Assembly: GCF_020171345.1 (NCBI RefSeq)
Contig: NZ_JAIUZM010000003.1
Location: forward strand, 310,001 to 374,000
Origin: Microbulbifer agarilyticus
GTDB lineage: Bacteria > Pseudomonadota > Gammaproteobacteria > Pseudomonadales > Cellvibrionaceae
DNA: 64,000 nt
Direction: 5' to 3'
In this document: positions 42,985 to 52,714 of the stretch, piece after piece
Position numbering within the stretch: the stretch's first letter is position 1
Layout of the letters: each line of letters opens with the position of its first letter
Notes under the pieces: model-generated
The model's database searches: none
What the model was told of the DNA's origin: nothing
The model's input: only the letters and a program-made list of their open reading frames with translations
Program-made: the position numbers and the translations under genes

Positions 42985-43826
42985 CTACTAAGTTATCAGT
43001 GGGCATGGTCTGTCACGATACAGAGTCAAAAACACTTGAAAAGTGCTTGAAAAGCTTGTTGCTTGAGCTTCGTGCTGCTATTAGTGACAACGTAATTAAT
43101 TCAGCCGCAGTGTGCCTGCTCGACAACTCCGAACTTGCGGAGTATGGCCATGAGTTGCGTGTACTTATCAATAGCCTGTGTCTTCCCGAATCGGTCCAAA
43201 TAGAGGTGTTTGTATCAAAGAATAGGGGGTTTGGCGCCGGCCATAATGAGCTTATTACCCAGTCTTCAGCTGATATTCACCTGATTATTAATCCTGATCT
43301 TGAGTTTCTTTCGCACTCTATTACTACAGCAGTCCATGGTATAGAGCCAGGGGTTACAGGTCTCGTGCTGCCCAAAATTGTGAACTCTGATGGGGCCCCA
43401 TTGCGCCCACACTTTAGCGAGTTCAGCCCTAGATATATATTCCTTCGCTCAGTAGCACCAGATTTCATTAAAAGGAAGTTTAAGGGGGCTCTTAGTGCTG
43501 CGGCATATCAAAACCAGCGGATACATGTCCCTGCAGGGTCAAGGTCAGTGTTTTCAGGCTGTTGCATGCTATTTCATCGCGACATTTTGGAGAAAGTGGG
43601 TGGATTTGATGAGCGCTATTTCCTGTATTTTGAGGATTATGATCTTTCGTTAAGAGCCTTGATGGAAACTTCCGCCCTGATTGAGCCAAGCTTTCAAGTT
43701 ATCCACCATGGTGGTAATACGAGTAAAAAGGGACGAAAACATATATATCGGTTCCTGGTCTCAGCCGCACGCTTCTACTGGGGTCGAATAAAGTTAGGGT
43801 TAGGAGTGGGCAAAGAAGTATGTTGA
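42981..43826 (+). CDS. GT2 glycosyltransferase (WbbL-like)
   Basis: 281 residues from an ATG in the preceding stop (ATGA). GT-A fold with KNRGFGAGHNELI, the metal-binding IINPDLEFL, FSGCCMLFHRDILEKVGGFDERYFLYFEDYDLSLRA and a C-terminal IHHGGNTSKKG. These are the WbbL/rhamnosyltransferase signatures. The acceptor is unknown. Seven bp overlap with the next gene. Confidence 0.85.
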   Translation: MTTKLSVGMVCHDTESKTLEKCLKSLLLELRAAISDNVINSAAVCLLDNSELAEYGHELRVLINSLCLPESVQIEVFVSKNRGFGAGHNELITQSSADIHLIINPDLEFLSHSITTAVHGIEPGVTGLVLPKIVNSDGAPLRPHFSEFSPRYIFLRSVAPDFIKRKFKGALSAAAYQNQRIHVPAGSRSVFSGCCMLFHRDILEKVGGFDERYFLYFEDYDLSLRALMETSALIEPSFQVIHHGGNTSKKGRKHIYRFLVSAARFYWGRIKLGLGVGKEVC

Positions 43827-45628
43827 ACTACGTGGTAAAGCTACGGGTTTTAGTCTCAGATTATACATTTAGACTGGCAAGCAGGGTTCCTAAGTCTGTG
43901 CGTCGTCATCTGAAGGCTATAGGCGCCATATCGAAAGTGTTTAACTTCTTCCGGGATGACTCTTACCGGGATAGATATGCCTTTAAAATGCTGAAGGCTC
44001 GACAGTCGCAAGAGCTTGAAGTAATAGCAGCTCGCGAGCGCGATGAAACTGGTAACTTGATTCATATTGTAATTGACGCACAGGGGTCAAGTGCTTCAGT
44101 GGTTTGTAAGACAGTCGAAAGCGTCCTCAATCAGGCTGAGAATACTTGCAAGATTACGTTGTTTGCATCCGAGGTTGACTACACAGAAGCCCTGTATAAC
44201 TCCTTTCCAGAATTACACAAAATTCAATTTAACCTGCTTGATTCAGGGTTAGGTGTAGTGCGGGCGCTTCAAGAGGTGACCCGGCTACCACTTGCCAAGC
44301 ACGAATACGTGCTGTTCCTGAATGCTGGCGATATGCTCAATCAGTATGCCATCAGTACATTTAATTACTTTACCAGAGTGTGCGAATATCCTGATGCAAT
44401 TTATAGTGACGTCGCGACTAATATAGCTCCCAAGCCGGTTTTCGAGGGGCGGCCAGAATTCTGTCCGGACTATCTATACGAGTATAATTATTTACCCTCC
44501 TCAATCTGTTTTAAATGCGAACAGCTGCGAGGCGTCAATTTACCCGGTGCCGGTTGGGCAGAGAGCGTTGATGCGATTAATCACGCTTTAGCTATTGTCT
44601 TAAGTAGTTATCCGGACGTAGATATTCGGCATATACCTTATGCTCTGGTTGAAACTGAAGTCAGTGTTGAGCCTGGAAGACCAGTTTCACAACTTGCTCG
44701 TGAAACACTTGAATTAATCGGCGCTCAGCGCGGTTTTGAAGTCCGGAACGGGCTAAGCAAAGAGACTGTGTGCGTTCAGTGGAATTTAGTTGGGCAGAAA
44801 CCGCTTGTTAGCATTATTATCCCAACGAGGGATCAGGTAGAGCTTCTACGTCAATGTATTGACTCTATTATAGAAAAGTCAACTTACCAAAATATTGAAA
44901 TCTTGGTAATTAATAACAATTCGGTAGAAAGAGAAACCTACGAATACTTCCAAGCACTTGCGAAATTAAACAGAGTAAAAATAATTGATTATCCAGGAAA
45001 GTTCAATTATTCAGCGATCAATAATTTTGCGGTATCTAGGTCCTCAGGTGAGATTATAGCCTTAGTTAATAATGACATTGAGGTAATTAGTCCTGATTGG
45101 CTGGAAACCATGGTGGCTCATTGCGCTAGATCTGACGTGGGCTGTGTCGGTGCGAAGCTCTACTATCCGGATGGCACATGTCAACACGGCGGGGTCGTTA
45201 TCGGCTATGGCGGGGTTGCAGGTCATGCGCACAAGAATTTTTCAAGAGCTAGCGAAGGGTACATGTGTCGATTGGTTAGTACCCAGAACTATACAGCGGT
45301 AACCGCGGCTTGCCTCCTGATCAAGAAAGAGACATTCCTAACGGTGGGCGGGCTGGATGAAGATAACTTAACAGTAGCTTTCAACGATGTTGATTTGTGT
45401 TTGAAGGTCCATGAGCTAGGACTACGCAACATCTGGACACCCCATGCGGAATTGTATCATCACGAATCTGTGTCTCGGGGTAGTGACAAAAAAGGTGCTG
45501 CCCGTACCCGCTTTATGAAAGAAATCGAATATATGAAAAAGCGCTGGAATACCCATGAGTTTAAAGATCCGGCGTATAACGAAAATTTGACGCTTAGTCG
45601 AGAAGATTTTGCGCTTAAAACCTTTTGA
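43820..45628 (+). CDS. Tandem GT2 protein with degenerate first domain
   Basis: 602 residues with two GT-A-like halves. The first (about 70-310) keeps the outline YVLFLNAGDMLNQYAI and AIYSDVATNI but has N168-A-G-D171 where DxD is expected. The second (about 328-580) is intact: LVSIIIPTRDQVELLRQCIDSII, INNNSVERET, GKFNYSAINNFAVS, IIALVNNDIEVIS, AACLLIKKETFLTVGGLDEDNLTVAFNDVDLCLKV and ELYHHESVSRG. The first half is likely inactive or structural, as in chain-length or acceptor-binding domains. It is the last gene of a tightly overlapping run; 27 bp separate it from the sulfotransferase gene. Confidence 0.85.
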   Translation: MLNYVVKLRVLVSDYTFRLASRVPKSVRRHLKAIGAISKVFNFFRDDSYRDRYAFKMLKARQSQELEVIAARERDETGNLIHIVIDAQGSSASVVCKTVESVLNQAENTCKITLFASEVDYTEALYNSFPELHKIQFNLLDSGLGVVRALQEVTRLPLAKHEYVLFLNAGDMLNQYAISTFNYFTRVCEYPDAIYSDVATNIAPKPVFEGRPEFCPDYLYEYNYLPSSICFKCEQLRGVNLPGAGWAESVDAINHALAIVLSSYPDVDIRHIPYALVETEVSVEPGRPVSQLARETLELIGAQRGFEVRNGLSKETVCVQWNLVGQKPLVSIIIPTRDQVELLRQCIDSIIEKSTYQNIEILVINNNSVERETYEYFQALAKLNRVKIIDYPGKFNYSAINNFAVSRSSGEIIALVNNDIEVISPDWLETMVAHCARSDVGCVGAKLYYPDGTCQHGGVVIGYGGVAGHAHKNFSRASEGYMCRLVSTQNYTAVTAACLLIKKETFLTVGGLDEDNLTVAFNDVDLCLKVHELGLRNIWTPHAELYHHESVSRGSDKKGAARTRFMKEIEYMKKRWNTHEFKDPAYNENLTLSREDFALKTF

Positions 45629-45655
45629 TTTAGTTTTAAAAAAGAATCCTGTGTT

Positions 45656-47275
45656 ATGAGAGTTTTGGTATATGGCCTCGCTAAAAGTGGGACCACAATT
45701 TTGGCAGCTCGAGTTCAAGCTTCTCTCGAAGAATATTGCGGAAGAAAGGTTACAAATTCATTTGAGCCTAAAAAAATATGGCGCGTTGATGGAGAGCTGG
45801 AGTATGTCAAAGGGGAAAAAAGACAGCGCTCAGTAGAGGACGAAGTTGTAAAAACTCTATTCGACTCAGGCGTACCAGCGGATGAGATCTTAAAGCACGA
45901 AGATCACTTTGATAAGAAAATTTTTATTACTCGTGATCCGCGTGATCGTTATATCAGTCAGGTATTTTATCGCTGGCACGCCGGCCATAGCCCGGAAGAA
46001 AGTAAATTTAACAGAACTCTCGATTTGGTAATGCTTAAGGAATCGAGACCGGATTCGGTACCATTTGTTTTCTTGGCAAATCAAAACCCCTCTGCCTTTT
46101 CTGGGCTTAGACAAAAGCTCTCTGAAAGTTACGAACCAGTTATCAAGTTTTTGAAGGGTTTATCGAAGGATTGGCATGTAATACGTTACGAAGATTTAAT
46201 TGACGGTCAACTTGATGACTTGGAAAAGTATCTCGGTTTTCCGGTTAAGCGCGATGTTGGGGTATCAGAAGCTCATAAGCGCGTTGTTAGAAGCAAGTCC
46301 TATGGGAATTGGAGGCGGTGGTTTACCGCTGATGATGTTGGATACCTAAAGCCGGCCTTTTATAAGTATTTACAGTTTGCCGGATATGACTCGGAGGATT
46401 GGAGGCTTGATCTAGTAACAGCCCTTCCTGAGCGTGAAGGTTCTGAGTATATGAGAAAGTTATTTTATGGGGTGCCCGAGAATAAAAAGAAGGATAACAA
46501 ACTACGTCATTATCTAAAGCACCGCATTTCTTTGTTAGGTAACTCGATACTCAAGTCGAAAGTACGTTATGACCTTTTTCCAAAGGTGCCTCCTGCCTCC
46601 CCTCGTCTCTTTCTCCATATCCCAAAAACTGCGGGAACCAGCTTTCGGGAGTCACTTAGATTGTCAGTTGGCGATGCAAACCTGATCGCTGACTATCCGA
46701 AGCAGAGGGGACATGAAGAGAGTCTCCCATATCTTTTTTTGACTCAAAAATGCGAGCCAGATGAATTGCTCCGGCAATTGCTGAGATACCGGAATCCTTG
46801 GATCGCTGGGCATGTAAAATATTCGAGGTACAATAGGGTTATACCTCTTGAAAACACATTTACCTTTTTGCGGCATCCGGTGGATCGCCTAATCTCTCTT
46901 TACAAGCATAGGTGTCGACATCAGGGTTTGAGGATTTCTTTCGAGGAATTTATCGATCAAGACTCAGTTCACAATTCCCAGAGCAAATACCTACCACTGA
47001 AAAGCCTTTCAAAAGTCGCTTTCGTTGGGTTGACCGAGGAATATTCAAAGTCGATTGAGTACCTTAATTGGAAGTATGATTTGAAGCTTGTCGAAGTTAA
47101 AAATAATGAATCCCCACATGTACAAAAAGTTGAGCTCAACAAATACCTGTATGAGAAGATCTGCGAGAGAAACTCCCAAGATTTTGAGCTCTATCAAGCG
47201 GCCGAAATGCTTTTCAGGAAAAAGCTGCTCGAAATGAATTCTGATGCTGCCAAAGCGCTAAGAGAAAAGGCATAA
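45656..47275 (+). CDS. Tandem sulfotransferase fusion
   Basis: 539 residues with two sulfotransferase units. Unit 1 (1-275): LVYGLAKSGTTILAARVQ is the 5'-phosphosulfate loop, and ITRDPRDRYISQVFYRW the 3'-phosphate site. Unit 2 (about 315-539): LFLHIPKTAGTSFRESL, then FTFLRHPVDRLISLYKHR and FVGLTEEYSKSIEYL, the pattern of Sulfotransfer_2-type carbohydrate sulfotransferases. Both need PAPS. The target is presumably the locus glycan, at two different positions or two sugars. One bp separates it from rfbC. It could alternatively be one active and one regulatory unit. Confidence 0.82.
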   Translation: MRVLVYGLAKSGTTILAARVQASLEEYCGRKVTNSFEPKKIWRVDGELEYVKGEKRQRSVEDEVVKTLFDSGVPADEILKHEDHFDKKIFITRDPRDRYISQVFYRWHAGHSPEESKFNRTLDLVMLKESRPDSVPFVFLANQNPSAFSGLRQKLSESYEPVIKFLKGLSKDWHVIRYEDLIDGQLDDLEKYLGFPVKRDVGVSEAHKRVVRSKSYGNWRRWFTADDVGYLKPAFYKYLQFAGYDSEDWRLDLVTALPEREGSEYMRKLFYGVPENKKKDNKLRHYLKHRISLLGNSILKSKVRYDLFPKVPPASPRLFLHIPKTAGTSFRESLRLSVGDANLIADYPKQRGHEESLPYLFLTQKCEPDELLRQLLRYRNPWIAGHVKYSRYNRVIPLENTFTFLRHPVDRLISLYKHRCRHQGLRISFEEFIDQDSVHNSQSKYLPLKSLSKVAFVGLTEEYSKSIEYLNWKYDLKLVEVKNNESPHVQKVELNKYLYEKICERNSQDFELYQAAEMLFRKKLLEMNSDAAKALREKA

Positions 47276-47276
47276 A

Positions 47277-47825
47277 ATGACTATGAAGTTTGCTGAAACT
47301 ACGATACCGGGAGTAAAAATAATTGAGCCAAAAGTCTTTGGCGATGACCGAGGCTACTTCATGGAGACCTTTCGCCAAGATATCTTTAATAGCGAAATAG
47401 GTAATACTGATTTTGTTCAGGAAAACCAATCTTTGTCAAAGAAGAATATTTTGCGAGGCCTGCACTATCAGATTAAGCAACCTCAGGGGAAATTGGTAAG
47501 AGTAACGCATGGTAGCGTGTTTGATGTTGCCGTGGACTTAAGACAGTCGTCGCCTACATTCAAGCAATGGGTTGGTGTTGAACTTTCAGCTGAGAATAAA
47601 CGGCAATTGTGGGTGCCAGAGGGGTTTGCTCATGGCTTCTGCGTTTTGTCAGAAACCGCAGAATTCGTGTATAAGTGTACCAATTTTTATGCGCCTGAAT
47701 ATGATCGCAATATTATTTGGAATGATCCGGAAATTGGTATTGAGTGGCCTCTGATGGGCGCCCCACAGCTGTCTGAAAAGGATCAGAATGCCCCTCGCTT
47801 GGAGTCTGCGGAGGTTTATTCATGA
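47277..47825 (+). CDS. rfbC: dTDP-4-dehydrorhamnose 3,5-epimerase
   Basis: 182 residues; third step of dTDP-L-rhamnose synthesis. Cupin fold with the family motifs GYFMETFRQDIF, VQENQSLSKKNILRGLHYQ (catalytic His), GKLVRVTHGSVFDVAVDLR, and VPEGFAHGFCVLSETAEFVYKCT. Starts 1 bp after the sulfotransferase gene and overlaps rfbD by 4 bp. Confidence 0.95.
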   Translation: MTMKFAETTIPGVKIIEPKVFGDDRGYFMETFRQDIFNSEIGNTDFVQENQSLSKKNILRGLHYQIKQPQGKLVRVTHGSVFDVAVDLRQSSPTFKQWVGVELSAENKRQLWVPEGFAHGFCVLSETAEFVYKCTNFYAPEYDRNIIWNDPEIGIEWPLMGAPQLSEKDQNAPRLESAEVYS

Positions 47826-48751
47826 TCAGGGTCTTGATATCAGGGGCAAATGGGCAGTTGGGCCAAGAATTAACTAGTGCGTCACCAAACGGCTATGAAG
47901 TGATCTCTCTCTCGCGAGCAGATTTGGATATTACAAATGCGGAATCAGTTTCGAATGCGCTATCTAAGTTTAGTCCGCATGTAGTCATAAATGCTGCAGC
48001 ATATACCAAAGTCGATTTGGCAGAGACTGAACGCGAGTCTTGTCATGCGGCGAACGCTGATGCCCCAGGCTACTTGGCCGAAGCCTGTCACAAAACTGAT
48101 GCAGCCTTGATTCATGTTTCGACAGATTTTGTTTTTGACGGCTGCAGTTCTAGACCATACACGGTGGATAGCAAGACATCGCCCCAAAGTGAATATGGGC
48201 GTAGTAAGCTCTTGGGCGAAAATCGCATAATTTCCTCCGGGCTTGAGAATTATGCGATTATTCGCACCTCATGGGTCTATTCCAGCTACGGTAGTAATTT
48301 TGTAAAGACGATGCTGAGATTGATGGCGAGTCGGGATCGTTTGGCAGTGGTGGGCGACCAAGTTGGTACTCCGACCAGCGCCTCTCGGTTAGCAAGCATA
48401 ATTTGGCAGCTAGTGGATAAATTCAAGACCGGAGAAGCCGTTCGGCTAAATATGGAAGATAGAATCTTTCATTGGTCCGATGCAGGGGTAGCATCTTGGT
48501 ACGACTTTGCAGTTGCTGTTCAAAGAGAAGCGCTTGATCGAGGCCTACTTTCCCGTCAAATTGAGGTGGACTGTATCCCAAGTGAAGCGTACCCGACACC
48601 AGCGCATCGCCCACATTATAGTGTGATGGATACTTCTAAATTGCGTTCATTATTGGCTATTGGAGCATCCCATTGGTCTTGCGAGTTGTCCAAAGTTTTG
48701 GATGTGATCAAAGAAGATAAAACCCGCCGTGAAGTGGGGCTTGATGTATGA
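47822..48751 (+). CDS. rfbD: dTDP-4-dehydrorhamnose reductase
   Basis: 309 residues; last step to dTDP-L-rhamnose. ISGANGQLGQEL is the NADP-binding motif; VINAAAYTKVDLAE, HVSTDFVFDG and YGRSKLLGE (catalytic YxxxK) follow; RTSWVYSSYGSNFVKTMLRL and PTSASRLA are family motifs. ATGA overlaps on both sides with rfbC and the GT2 gene show tight coupling. Confidence 0.94.
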   Translation: MIRVLISGANGQLGQELTSASPNGYEVISLSRADLDITNAESVSNALSKFSPHVVINAAAYTKVDLAETERESCHAANADAPGYLAEACHKTDAALIHVSTDFVFDGCSSRPYTVDSKTSPQSEYGRSKLLGENRIISSGLENYAIIRTSWVYSSYGSNFVKTMLRLMASRDRLAVVGDQVGTPTSASRLASIIWQLVDKFKTGEAVRLNMEDRIFHWSDAGVASWYDFAVAVQREALDRGLLSRQIEVDCIPSEAYPTPAHRPHYSVMDTSKLRSLLAIGASHWSCELSKVLDVIKEDKTRREVGLDV

Positions 48752-50202
48752 GAAGGTCTGCACTGTGGGCGAAGCAATTACTGCGGTCAAAGCTCCAGAA
48801 AAAAGTTGCCCTAAATATCGATTACATGCTCCAAGTTCCGGGGAAGATCGTTTTGTCCGGTTGGGTGGGGAGCCGAACGGATCCAGCGACTTCGATTAGC
48901 TGGAGCAATGGTTCTACCAAGAGCACATTAGAAAGTAAGCTCTTTAAATTTACTCGTGCTGATGTAATAGGGCAGCTGGGTTTTCAAGGTGAGTCACACT
49001 GCTTTGGTTTTATTGTTGTTATCGACGGGTTGAGTGATGTGGCCAATTTGGTCGCCTCTGTTAATGGAATATCCTTCCCTCTTGCTGGCCAGAAGTTTAA
49101 CAGCGTAACGTCGCCAAATATCGTCGCGGGACAAGCGGGCGAGAAGGGTGCATTGGCGCTTAAGTTCATTGAGAAAAATGATGTTGCTTCCGGCCAGGTC
49201 GCTACAGCAACGGCGGCGATTACCCTAGACCCTGAGATCATGAAGATCCAGACTGAGTTGGGTACCTTGAACCTGCATGCGGAAGACTTTGTAGAGCGTG
49301 CCCGTGCCGGTGTGCTTGATAGGGTACAGAGTGTCTGGAAGAAAAGGACTTCAAAGCCAAATCCAGTAAGGGTTGTAACTCACGGCGTGCTCCCGGATGA
49401 TCCGGCGCTAAGCATTATTGTACCTATTTATGGGCGGTACGATTTTGTACAGCATCAAGTGGCAAGTTTTTCCGACGATGAGAATTTTGCCAATGTCGAA
49501 GTTATCTACGTATTGGATGACCCCTCACTAAAACATGAGTTTTTAGTCACCTGCGAGGGGGTTTTCAAGACTTTCGGCCTACCATTTAAGCTGGTTGTGT
49601 CCACGCAGAATCTTGGGTTTGCAGGCGCAAATAACCTTGGTGTTGCAAATGCGCGAGCTGAAAGAGTGCTACTACTGAACTCTGACATTTTACCTTCAAA
49701 GCCAGGTTGGACGCAGGATCTCATTAAGACCTTCGAGAGCCTTGATAATGTTGGAATTTTAGGGGCCGCGCTACTGTATGAAGACAATTCTGTGCAGCAT
49801 ATGGCCATGGAATTTCGTAGAGACTCCAGCTTTCCAGGGCTTTGGCTGAATCATCACCCGTGTAAAGGGATGCCATGGGATTTGGTGAAGTCTCGAGGCG
49901 TAACTAAGGTGCAGCTAACTACCGGGGCTTGTATGCTCATGAAAAAGTCACTCTACGAAGAAGTTGGTGGCTTTGACCCATTGTACGTTCTTGGTGACTT
50001 CGAAGATTCAGACCTTTGCCTCAAAGTTCTGCAACATGGCTTTGATATCTATGTTGATAACGATGTTGTCCTATACCATCTGGAGCGATTGTCCCAAGGG
50101 TTGGTTTCCGAAGATAATTGGAAAACAAAGTTGACCATGCTTAACAATGTGCATCAGTTGAATAAGTGGGAGTCCCAGATCGAGCGGGTGGTTGAAGAAT
50201 GA
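48748..50202 (+). CDS. GT2 glycosyltransferase with N-terminal beta domain
   Basis: 484 residues. Residues about 15-125 form a beta-rich domain (IDYMLQVPGKIVLSGWVG ... FTRADVIGQLGF ... CFGFIVVIDGLSDV) that resembles the start of the 991-residue glycosyltransferase at 57686. The GT-A domain covers about 210-470: LSIIVPIYGRYDFVQHQVAS, STQNLGFAGANNLGV, VLLLNSDILPSK, TTGACMLMKKSLYEEVGGFDPLYVLGDFEDSDLCLKV and VLYHLERLSQG. The donor may be dTDP-rhamnose, but this is not proven. ATGA overlap with rfbD. Confidence 0.83.
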   Translation: MRRSALWAKQLLRSKLQKKVALNIDYMLQVPGKIVLSGWVGSRTDPATSISWSNGSTKSTLESKLFKFTRADVIGQLGFQGESHCFGFIVVIDGLSDVANLVASVNGISFPLAGQKFNSVTSPNIVAGQAGEKGALALKFIEKNDVASGQVATATAAITLDPEIMKIQTELGTLNLHAEDFVERARAGVLDRVQSVWKKRTSKPNPVRVVTHGVLPDDPALSIIVPIYGRYDFVQHQVASFSDDENFANVEVIYVLDDPSLKHEFLVTCEGVFKTFGLPFKLVVSTQNLGFAGANNLGVANARAERVLLLNSDILPSKPGWTQDLIKTFESLDNVGILGAALLYEDNSVQHMAMEFRRDSSFPGLWLNHHPCKGMPWDLVKSRGVTKVQLTTGACMLMKKSLYEEVGGFDPLYVLGDFEDSDLCLKVLQHGFDIYVDNDVVLYHLERLSQGLVSEDNWKTKLTMLNNVHQLNKWESQIERVVEE

Positions 50203-51476
50203 GTAGAATTTTAGTCGTATCGCACGGGCATCCCGATTTCAATAAAGGTGGGGCTGAAGTCGCAGCTTATAATTTATTTAAAGAGTTGCGGCGGCAAGGT
50301 CATGATGCATATTTTTTGGCGCGTACTGAGTTATTACCTCATGGTGGGGCCGCATTCTCGCAGAGAAATGATCCACGAGAGATTCTTTTTCATACAACGA
50401 TGGATGATGGCTTTCTTTTTTCCAGCCTTAAGACAAAGCACTTGTGGGGAGACCTAAGGGACTTATTGCTTAAAATAAAGCCCGATGTGGTCCATTTCCA
50501 TCACTATTTCCAGATTGGAATCGAGGCAATTGAAATCGTCCGGAGAACATTGCCTCAAGCGAGAATTGTTCTGACGTTGCATGAGTATTTGGCCATTTGT
50601 CACAATAATGGCCTTATGTACAAAACCAACGGCAAGCTTTGTTATCAGTATAGTCCTCGAGACTGTAATAATTGCTTCCCAGAGAAATCTCCTGGTGATT
50701 TCTTTCTAAGAGAGAAATATTTAAAGAACATCTTCAAAAATGTTGATCACTTCGTATCCCCCTCACTTTTTCTGAAGAATAGATATGTTGATTGGGGCAT
50801 CTCGGAGAAAGACATATCTGTGATTGAAAATGGTCAGCCCCAACTTGAAGCGATTATTTCAACTGACAAGTGCGCTGAGGCAGATGACCAGAGAAAAATA
50901 AAACTTGCCTTCTTTGGTCAAGTGAATCCATTTAAGGGGATCGATGTCCTTTTGGGCGCCATAAGCTCTCTCAGCAAAAAATATAGAGAGAGATTGGTAG
51001 TTGAAATTCATGGTGCAAATTTTGACAGCCAGCGGGGTGAGTATCAAAAAAAAATAAAGCGCTTACTCAGGAAAACAAGGGGTGTTGTCACTTTTTGTGG
51101 TTCGTACGAGTCGCATGAGCTACCTGGGCTTTTAAGTGCGACTGATTGGGTGGTTATTCCATCTATTTGGTGGGAGAACTCACCAATGGTAATTCAGGAA
51201 GCCTTCAGTGCTAGAGTGCCAATTATAACGAGTGACATTGGTGGGATGGCGGAAAAGATTAACGACGAGGTAGATGGCTTACACTTTCGAGCGGATAAGC
51301 ATCAGGGTTTGGCTGAGGTTATCGTCAGAGTAATTGAGGACTCGACTCTCCGCGGGAAGCTTTCTGATAACATTGCGCCGCCTTTAACGATCGCTGAGTG
51401 CCTGAATCAGCATTTTGAAATTTATGGAGTTAATTATCATGCTATTCAAAATCAAGAAGCCTCAGAAATCGCTTGA
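50199..51476 (+). CDS. GT4 glycosyltransferase
   Basis: 425 residues, GT-B fold. N-terminal HGHPDFNKGGAEVAAYNLFKEL is the acceptor-side start; VVHFHHYFQIG, VLTLHEYLAICHNNG (GT4 His loop), and C-terminal LAFFGQVNPFKGIDVLL, FCGSYESHELPGLLSATDWVVIPSIWWENSPMVIQEAF contain the EX7E-type donor site. Sugar specificity is unknown. It overlaps the GT2 gene by 4 bp and the discoidin-LicD gene by 38 bp. Confidence 0.87.
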   Translation: MSRILVVSHGHPDFNKGGAEVAAYNLFKELRRQGHDAYFLARTELLPHGGAAFSQRNDPREILFHTTMDDGFLFSSLKTKHLWGDLRDLLLKIKPDVVHFHHYFQIGIEAIEIVRRTLPQARIVLTLHEYLAICHNNGLMYKTNGKLCYQYSPRDCNNCFPEKSPGDFFLREKYLKNIFKNVDHFVSPSLFLKNRYVDWGISEKDISVIENGQPQLEAIISTDKCAEADDQRKIKLAFFGQVNPFKGIDVLLGAISSLSKKYRERLVVEIHGANFDSQRGEYQKKIKRLLRKTRGVVTFCGSYESHELPGLLSATDWVVIPSIWWENSPMVIQEAFSARVPIITSDIGGMAEKINDEVDGLHFRADKHQGLAEVIVRVIEDSTLRGKLSDNIAPPLTIAECLNQHFEIYGVNYHAIQNQEASEIA

Positions 51477-52713
51477 TGTATTTGAAATAAAAGGCGCTAT
51501 TGAAAATTCTGGTTTTCAGTTCTTTCGTGGTGTTAAGTCAGGTTCACCCTTGGAGGTGAGTGTTCAGGGGAATAAAGCACGCTTTGTAAGGCTCAGTCTG
51601 CAGACTGTAACGTCATTCCACCTAGATGAAGTAGAAGTGCTTAGCAAGTCAGGTATTAATGTCGCTTTAAATAAACCGGTGCTATGTAGTAGCTTTTTTA
51701 ACGGTGAAATTAAATATCAGGGAGCGGGTGTGGTCAATGGTCAGAAGAATGGTGGCTGCGGGTTTCATACCCAGAGAGAGGAATCGCCCTGGCTTTTGAT
51801 TGATCTTCGAGAAATTATCGATATTGCCTCCATTAGAGTGTTTAACAGGGAGGGGGAGTTTTTTACTCGCGCACTTAGTCTGAAGGTTGAAGTTTCAAGC
51901 GATCTGAAGTCCTGGGATGTTGTCTTTGATAACTGGAATGGACTACGGGCCTTTCTCTCACAGGAACTGAATGATGAGGAGAAAGCAATTGCGTACGCCG
52001 CCGCTCTCGAACACAGTAAAGCAGTTTCTTTATTTAATAGAATGGTTGCGGAGGGTAGAGTAACCGAAGCGGCATCCTTTCATGCATCGATAAATACGGT
52101 AATTAGGAGTCATGGTCTTGCTATGGGGCCGCATGGGTTCTTGAAGACCTTCTCCTTTTGTGGTGACGAGGAAAAAGCCAAAATATGTGCGGAACTTAAA
52201 CGAATTCTGGACTGGCTAAATGATGAGTTTGGTGTATCCGCATTCATAACATCTGGGACTCTTTTGGGTATGGTTCGAGAGGGAGACTTCATACCGCATG
52301 ATGACGATCTCGATATTTGCTACATCGGAAATTCCTCTAGTGCGAAAGAAATATTGGAAGAAAGAATAGCTCTAGCCAAGTTTTTGCGCGGTAAGGGTTG
52401 TGGTGTCCAGGAGTCAAATGTCGCTCATTATTGGTGTGTATCACCGGGCGGCGTCAAGTTAGATATCTTTACTGGTTTTATAGAGGGTGGACGCTGCTCG
52501 ATCAACCCGCTTCCTAGGAGGGCAATAGATGAGAGGGCTATATTTCCGGTTAAGACGGAAAGCTTTCATGGTCATGATCTGACTTTGCCTTCGAAGCCAG
52601 AGTCTTTGTTGCAAGTTAACTACGGCCCCAATTGGAGAAAGCCAGATCCCTTTTGGAAGTTTGATTGGGGGCGAGCCAAAGAAGAGTATAAATTCCTATA
52701 TTTTGGAGTCTAG
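51439..52713 (+). CDS. Discoidin-like domain fused to LicD-type phosphotransferase
   Basis: 424 residues from the ATG at 51439 (GGAG 9 nt upstream), inside the 3' end of the GT4 gene. Residues about 35-160 look like a discoidin/F5-8 type C fold: ARFVRLSLQTVTSFHLDEVEV, NVALNKPVLCSS, FHTQREESPWLLIDLREIIDIASIRVFNR, VEVSSDLKSWDVVFDNW. Residues about 250-424 are LicD/FKTN-like: ITSGTLLGMVREGDFIPHDDDLDI with the metal-binding DDDLD. LicD proteins move phosphocholine or another phospho-alcohol from a CDP donor to a glycan. The following tagD suggests CDP-glycerol as donor. Confidence 0.82.
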   Translation: MLFKIKKPQKSLDVFEIKGAIENSGFQFFRGVKSGSPLEVSVQGNKARFVRLSLQTVTSFHLDEVEVLSKSGINVALNKPVLCSSFFNGEIKYQGAGVVNGQKNGGCGFHTQREESPWLLIDLREIIDIASIRVFNREGEFFTRALSLKVEVSSDLKSWDVVFDNWNGLRAFLSQELNDEEKAIAYAAALEHSKAVSLFNRMVAEGRVTEAASFHASINTVIRSHGLAMGPHGFLKTFSFCGDEEKAKICAELKRILDWLNDEFGVSAFITSGTLLGMVREGDFIPHDDDLDICYIGNSSSAKEILEERIALAKFLRGKGCGVQESNVAHYWCVSPGGVKLDIFTGFIEGGRCSINPLPRRAIDERAIFPVKTESFHGHDLTLPSKPESLLQVNYGPNWRKPDPFWKFDWGRAKEEYKFLYFGV

Positions 52714-52714
52714 G

